Below, in pieces: positions 58,150 to 64,000 of a DNA stretch of 64,000 nt. A model generated the notes under the pieces. The model saw only the letters and a list, made by a program, of their open reading frames with translations, was not told the origin of the DNA and made no database searches. The translations under genes and the position numbers were made by a program. The stretch is taken from the NCBI GenBank assembly GCA_964030785.1, contig OZ034968.1:66613399-66677398 (forward strand), written 5' to 3'. This stretch comes from Siderastrea siderea. Its lineage: Eukaryota; Cnidaria; Anthozoa; Scleractinia; Rhizangiidae. The first letter of the stretch is position 1. Every line of letters starts with the position of its first letter.

Positions 58150-58377
58150 TCACGGTTGTTCAGTGAAGATTTTGGCATCTTTCTTTTGTTTTCCATCGCC
58201 TTTTTCTTTCCTTTGCTGTTTGTGAAAAAGTAGGTTTCCACCTTCGCAGAACATGCGTCCATCCTTGGTTGGACATCCTCCAGTTTGGACATTGCAGGTG
58301 AGACAAACATGACGTTGTAGTAAAGAATTCGCGGTGCAATTTAGGCTGATCATTGTTTGTGTCAGCAGCGTTATCAT
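58150..58377 (-). CDS. Possible small ORF or last exon, unrecognised
   Basis: A 75-codon frame. The C-terminal half is cysteine- and lysine-rich: CLTCNVQTGGCPTKDGRMFC then QQRKEKGDGKQKKDAKIF. Four cysteines are spaced like a small metal site (CLTC, C, C). Two AATAAA signals lie just downstream on the same strand (complement of about 58105-58125), so it may be the last exon of a minus-strand gene. I do not recognise the family. It could be chance. Confidence 0.3.
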   Translation of the reverse strand: MITLLTQTMISLNCTANSLLQRHVCLTCNVQTGGCPTKDGRMFCEGGNLLFHKQQRKEKGDGKQKKDAKIFTEQP

Positions 58378-59944
58378 AAATTATCGAAAATTCAATTAAG
58401 CCTGGCAATCAAAAAAATACGACAAACTGAAAGAGCCTGTTACATTCAGTAAATGTGGCACATATGAGAGATACTTCTTTTTGAAAACAGACGTTCGTTT
58501 GGTTTTGTGGCAAACGTTGCCACCAACCATACAAACGTCTGTAAATGTTGTTACAACATTTACAAGTTTAAAAATGCATCATTTGAAGCCGGTTATCATC
58601 CTTTTACTTTTATGCTTCGGAAGTTGACTAAATTTTACATGCTTTCTAGCTATGGTGTCTGTCTGTTTATCGGGTGAATTTTAACTTGAATTTTAGCTTT
58701 CAAGATGTAAACAATGATCCTCACATACTGTACTAAGAGTGGCTTAAATCACAGCCAAGTTGCTCAAATGGAGAGCGCCATTTTACACCAAACATGATGA
58801 AATTCAACTTCTCATCTTAACGTTTTCAAGCAAATTTGGCTCGTTAACAAGTTAGTCATTTCTGTGCACAAACTACGTCCAAGGAAATTGGGGCAATGTT
58901 CAGTGAATGTTATTTCAAGTTCTGCTGTTCATAGTTCGCAGCCGGTCTTTCTTCGGTTCTCCGTTATTACTACGTCTTTGCCACTCAAACACCAAGGAGA
59001 ATTCACTGTGGCAACAGACCGCTGTATGGCTTGGAAAACAATTAGAAAGATGTCAAAAAGTTAGAATAGTAATCGTAGTACGTCTGGGACCCGGGTTCTA
59101 GGAGCAGTGTCGAGAAGTTTTATGTTCAAAGGAACTTTATTTACTAGAGAATTAGGTAGAGTGTAGCTTTTGTATGTGCTACAAAGTTCTTTTTTTAATC
59201 GCATTTCCTATGTTAATTTATTAAGATTAGTGCAGAAGTTATGAAACGTAAGATATGTATTTTTAGTGAAAAATTCCAAAGTAAAAATATATTTTTGATT
59301 TTATTGGTTTACGTAAGGTAAGTAACTTGTGACAGTTAGTGCATTTTTATCTTTTTACAACAATGTGAAGTGTGCAAACTGTCAACTTCTAAATGGCTGT
59401 CCTGTCTTGCTGGTTTTTGACATGTATGTCCTTTATAACTGTTTATCCGTAGCTACCAATTTAGTGTACCGTCTTTGCTTTCCGCTTGCTAAGTAGAACG
59501 AACTCGTTTGCTTCTAACGCCAGATTGTACATTAAAGAATTGAATAAGGTAGTGTGATGTATGTGGCAGAAATGCCTGAGATGGCGGGGTGTGGAGTGAC
59601 ACTATTGTCGCGTGGTGACAGCATCGCTTAGGATGGCTTAGTACAGTGTGACCGAATTGCTTAGATGGCTTGATGTAGCGTGACAGAATCCCTTATCTAT
59701 TGTGACTTTCTTTTACTGTATTTCTGCAAAGTTCGCTTGCTCTTAATCTTTTGGCTTCTTTGTGACAGGAAATAGATGACCGAGTTCCGTAGCAATGTGT
59801 ACTGATGTTGTACAGTTGTGGTTGTCAAAAGCATAAAGTCTTTTTTTGCTTGTGTTGGAAATATCAATAAAGTAAAGCATGGATATTAGACGTGTTATGT
59901 CAGGTTTGTTTCCTTTAAAGAATAATATTCCGTATGACATCAGA
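58378..59944. other. Non-coding
   Basis: AAACGTT/ACAAACGTCTGT phrases appear in both orientations at 58490-58550. No gene is recognised. Confidence 0.4.
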
Positions 59945-60085
59945 TTTGAAAACAAAGCCTGCAAAAAATTCAGGCTTTTACGGGATCATTTCCACCCCAT
60001 GACGATCGCGATACCGTTGCAAATACTCTACCACTGAGTTATAAACCCATTGACAGTGGGAGCTGGTCGTATTTGTGAGATCTAT
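59945..60085 (-). mobile_element. Diverged tRNA-like SINE
   Basis: On the minus strand it shows GGTTTATAACTCAGTGGTAG, an anticodon-arm region with CGGTATCGCG, and a tail AAAGCCTGAATTTTTTGC, matching the layout of the SINE at 19781-20158, including the neighbouring GGGAGCTGGTC. Confidence 0.55.
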
Positions 60086-63000
60086 TATTCCCGTGGAATG
60101 AATTTGATTTCCGAAAAAATGTATTACTCCAGGAAATAGTTCCACCAATTTACTCCCCTATAGAAATACCATGTGGATGTCACCAACTGCATTACTTTGC
60201 TGAGTAGCAAACTGTAGAACTGCCTTTTGGGGGAGAGAAACACCGCGTCAATCTGATATCAACCTGTTTGCCGTTGAAATAAGAATACAATAAGACATAG
60301 ACAGGTGTCTTCTTTGTATAGAACGAAATTATTAGAGGAGAAGGTCACTCCAGGATTTTTGTAAACACCAACAGAACGTTAACACTGTTAAGTTACGGAA
60401 CGTTTTGTGAAGTTTCCAGATGCATCCGATCCTAACTGAATTCCCTCCAGAAAATATATTGATCTTTCTACAAAGCAAAAACCCAAATAATTGCCAGTTT
60501 GCAAACTAAAAAGTCCTGCAAAAATTTTATGTTGACACGGCATCCTTTCTTCATGCAGTCGCCAAATTGAGGTGTCTGCAGTATCTACTGTGACCGTGCA
60601 ATTACACACAATGAGTCTCGCGTTTCAAACGCGCTCAAAATATCTCATCATCGACGTACATAATAAGCTAGGGACAAATCTGATTGTTATCCATGTATTA
60701 AATTGTCTTGAAACAACCTCGTCTCCAGGACCACCGTATTTAAAACGGCAGTGAGAGAATGCCCTTGGTCACGTGTCTCCAAAAATATTGGAGATTTTGA
60801 TTGGTTCAACAGGAAGGAAAACTCGCTATTTGCCCGAAATGGGAAATTTCGATATCACGTGATCAACTGTTTGCGAAGTCTTCTCTCTCCGCCATTTTTA
60901 AAACCGAGAAGTGCCCGGGAACGAGATTGTCTTAAAACACCACAATTCACCACAGCGCTCTCCCAGGGTCTTTGATCGCCGCCACCCCGGATTGGCTAAA
61001 CCCGTTATCAACTGCTTGCACAAGTGTTTCATGGCAATGCAATGCATCGCTTTGACTTTTTATATGCTCTTCCAAATCCAAACTAAAACGCCAACTGAAC
61101 GCGTTTAAGCTTTGTTCTCCACCGTTAACGATCCTTACAGAAAATTCGTGCTAAGAATTGTACGCCAGAAGCCGGCTTTCTGGACAAACTTTTAAAGACA
61201 TTTTAAGATACGCTTTTCTATGTTTGATACTTTGATAAAATAAGCTGGCTAGGGCTAGGCAAGGTTTCCATCCATATTATCATAACTAGTAGCAAGCGGA
61301 TACATTTTCATTTCCATCAGAAAGAGCTAAGAAATTGAAAAAGGTGAAAATTGGCTGCAAATTAACTGGCGTCAAATCAATGAAGCACTGTCAATGACTT
61401 TTGTATCAAAGCGATGGCTATTATAATCTGTCGGAAGATGAAAAGAACAAAAGACGTTAGATGACTTGAAATGAAATGAAATGAAATGTTCTATTTTCAA
61501 GAGAAAAAGCAATTATCTTTCCACAGTTTTTGCATCTTCTAAGTTCAGTTTGCAGTAGCACAAATCGGAGAAAACTGAGGTTTTTTTCGCTGGCTGATAA
61601 TAAGGTAAGAAATCCGATTGCTAAGTTTGCAATGTGTGTAACATACTCCAGGAAATTTTCGCGACAACTTTATTTGCAATTTGCGAGAAGAGACCTTTCG
61701 CAAGATAAAATGTTTGCGGTTTTGGATCAATTATTGAAACTTTTTTCTCATAAGTAAGCGACTTACAATTTTCGCGACATCAGAGCTTTCGCGATTTATA
61801 AGTTGCGAGTGCTAATATTGCGACGGAACTTTCTACCGCTTTTCTCAACCAAAATGTCCGTATTTATCTCCGCAAACGACAACAAATAAAATATTCTGTC
61901 TTTTTCCAAGCTACAAGATTGAAGAATTGAAACGCTCGAGTAAAAAGTGCACAAAATTACTAGTACTTTTTGAAAACTTTCGCTTCGTTCGCTCGCTCGC
62001 GAGGTCGTTCCAACGTCGGTAAGAAAACTAGAGCTAATATTCTATCGATCGAAGCAAAATGAAAAATCCTGTTCTGGTCTTGTATAACCACCGGTGAGAA
62101 TTTTGAGGTAAATATCAAATTCAGTTTAATTGCTCGCTAAGCAAGATCAATCCTGCATGGCATAGAGCAGGACATTTTACAAGGATCCTTGTTTTAAACC
62201 AATCGCAATCTTTCAATTTCACCTGAAGCCGTATGAGAAGGAAAGTCATCGAAGAACCAATACAAATAACTTTTCTTTAGTAAACATACGAATTTTTTTT
62301 TCATTAGTCAGGTTTTAAAGTCAGTCGAGATGGCGAACCTTATCAGTAACTTTCGCACGCAATTTTGGAGAGGGGCGACATTTGACGACTCTAAATTTTC
62401 GCGAATTTGGATAATTTATTGAAACGCTCCTCTCATAATTAGAAATGTCCGCTTTTATGCGAATTCACAAATTTGCACAACTGCAAAAAAATCGCAAAAA
62501 CCTGTTGTCGCGAAAATTTCTTGTAATAGGGTAAAATAAAATTAGGAACATTTGCAGACGTTTTTGTGAGTATGGATACAACGTAATAAACCATACATGA
62601 AGTCGTTGATACTAATGTCTGGAAAACAAGGAACAACTAAGGTTTTTCCTATACAATGATCTTGAATTTCGGGAGCCTAAAGGAGTGTTGCAAACACCTG
62701 CTGTTGGGAGCACCAACGTTTTTAATTTACTTACTGTTAAAATTCGACCGGGACTGAATACGTCATTGTTCTCGGCAAATCGATCCAGTGCTGTTTAACT
62801 CATACAGCGCTTTGTTTTTACGTTTATTGTCAATAACTGTAGGAAAGTAGACTTTCATAATTAGAAATGATATCTATTCTCATGAAAACAGATTTACATT
62901 CAGTTGAACTATTCGGGTTTCGCTCTTGTTGAGCTTTGCTAATCGAGCATTATTAATCGAGCATTTTTTGTGTGCGAACAAACTCGACCTGATTTTAGCG

Positions 63001-64000
63001 CTTCTTGATCGGTAAAGTCTCATGAGGATTAAGCTATTATTTATATTCTACGAACTTTTTACTTTACTTTTACGAAACAATTTTGAAATTTAGGAAGTAA
63101 GACTTTCTTTTTCAGGAAATTGCTAAATTCGCTAAAAATAAGTTCTTACGATAACACTTAAGTTCTTGGATTATTTTAGCATCTAATTTGTTTGAATAAA
63201 TTGGCAGCTAAAGTGGACTAAATGAAAGCCAAAATTAATCCCCATTTTGCCGGAGAAAAACCAGGACCAAAAATTGTAACTGAAAATCAAGAAAAATTGG
63301 GATAACAATTTTTGACGTCAAACTTTGTCATTTGATAGTTTTTTTCGGGTGAGTAAAAGCTAGAGTTATTCTGATTTTCTACAGATAAATCACTCATTTA
63401 TTATAGCAACAGCCTTTTGGAACTTTATAAACATAGTTAATTTTTCAAGAGCAACTTCACAGCGTTAAATTTGTTTAAATTGTATTTTTACTCCCAGATC
63501 TTTCGTTAAACCAACTGATAGAACACTATTTTGGTCAGGCCGGTTGTAACTGGTCGTAGACAGTTGCAAAATCAAACATTAGATCGACACTAGGATTAAA
63601 AGAGATTACCTTTTCGAGACATCCTTAAGCCTGTCATTTTGGTGAGTCATTTTGTTATTTAGCGGTATCACAGGGAGTCGACAACAGTTGAGAAAAGCAT
63701 AAATAAATAAAATTCAAATTATCAACAAACTGCTTATTTCTATTTTGTAGCTTGTTTAATTAATTAGAAAGGGAACTTTAAGTAGAATTCTAGCCCTTTT
63801 ATGGAGTATAGAGTACCAAATGAATTTGATCGCGCGGTAAGCAGGTTGTAATTTTATTTCCGGTCGTGCGAAGAGATCTTTGCGGGGGAGGGAGGGATGC
63901 TGATTTCACTTGATGGCGCGAAAATCTGACGCGTCTGTGCCGTGGTAACCAGGGCGGAAAAAGGTTGGGCGATGAAACGAGCGCGTCCGAGCAAAAAGGT
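60086..64000. other. Non-coding
   Basis: No gene is recognised. (GAAAT)n lies at about 61467-61488. A phrase GAAATTTTCGCGACAA appears at about 61652 and in inverse form near 62505, with similar AATTTATTGAAAC surroundings, suggesting two old copies of one repeat. The end of the window (63870-64000) becomes more GC-rich, possibly an upstream region of the next gene. Confidence 0.4.

Overview
The window looks like nuclear DNA of an early-branching animal, most likely an anthozoan cnidarian and probably a stony coral. This is inferred from AT-rich DNA with GT-AG introns of 0.3-3.6 kb, animal genes (WDR11, SMIM8, an Mdm2-type RING protein, a rhodopsin-class GPCR, a TRPC-like remnant), a Polinton-type polymerase fragment, and dense short inverted-repeat elements and tRNA-like SINEs. 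There is no bacterial-style gene packing. Species identity cannot be settled from sequence reading alone.

Layout. 1-4267 is one copy of a segmental duplication whose second copy, in the same orientation, lies at 36439-41072. Each copy holds the last coding exon of SMIM8 (+) and, tail to tail with it, an intact 178-codon ORF of unknown function (-). Only the second SMIM8 copy has its first exon inside the window (35577-35666). The copies differ by three clean transposon insertions, which give filled and empty sites. 4.3-7.5 kb is a remnant of a Polinton/Maverick-like element: a truncated protein-primed B-family DNA polymerase (-), an unrecognised 282-aa ORF (+), and the C-terminal remnant of a related gene. 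7.5-15.8 kb is mostly non-coding. It holds a 36-bp perfect palindrome, a 16-bp minisatellite and a 2.7-kb satellite array of about 216-bp units with higher-order structure.

15.8-25.6 kb carries the last 12 recognisable coding exons of WDR11 (+), with introns invaded by MITEs, tandem repeats and two different tRNA-like SINEs. 25.6-35 kb has non-coding DNA with fold-back elements, a GPCR pseudogene (one stop, one frameshift), a 0.85-kb TA-flanked inverted-repeat element and a TRPC-like channel remnant (-). 35.6-41.1 kb is SMIM8 and the second duplication copy. 42.0-42.5 kb is a head-to-head SINE pair.

43.2-54.8 kb is an Mdm2-like gene (+): basic region, acidic region, RanBP2-type zinc finger and C-terminal RING are clear. 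A start exon and part of the p53-binding (SWIB) domain are only suspected. 54.8-64 kb is mainly intergenic with two Harbinger-like MITEs, one almost a complete palindrome, and one weak minus-strand ORF.

The functional genes are ordinary eukaryotic single-transcript genes and no operon-like cooperation is implied. The less ordinary content is the duplication with its dated insertions and its clustered amino-acid differences, the Polinton-derived ORF pair with a shared C-terminus and shared 3' palindrome, and the satellite array.
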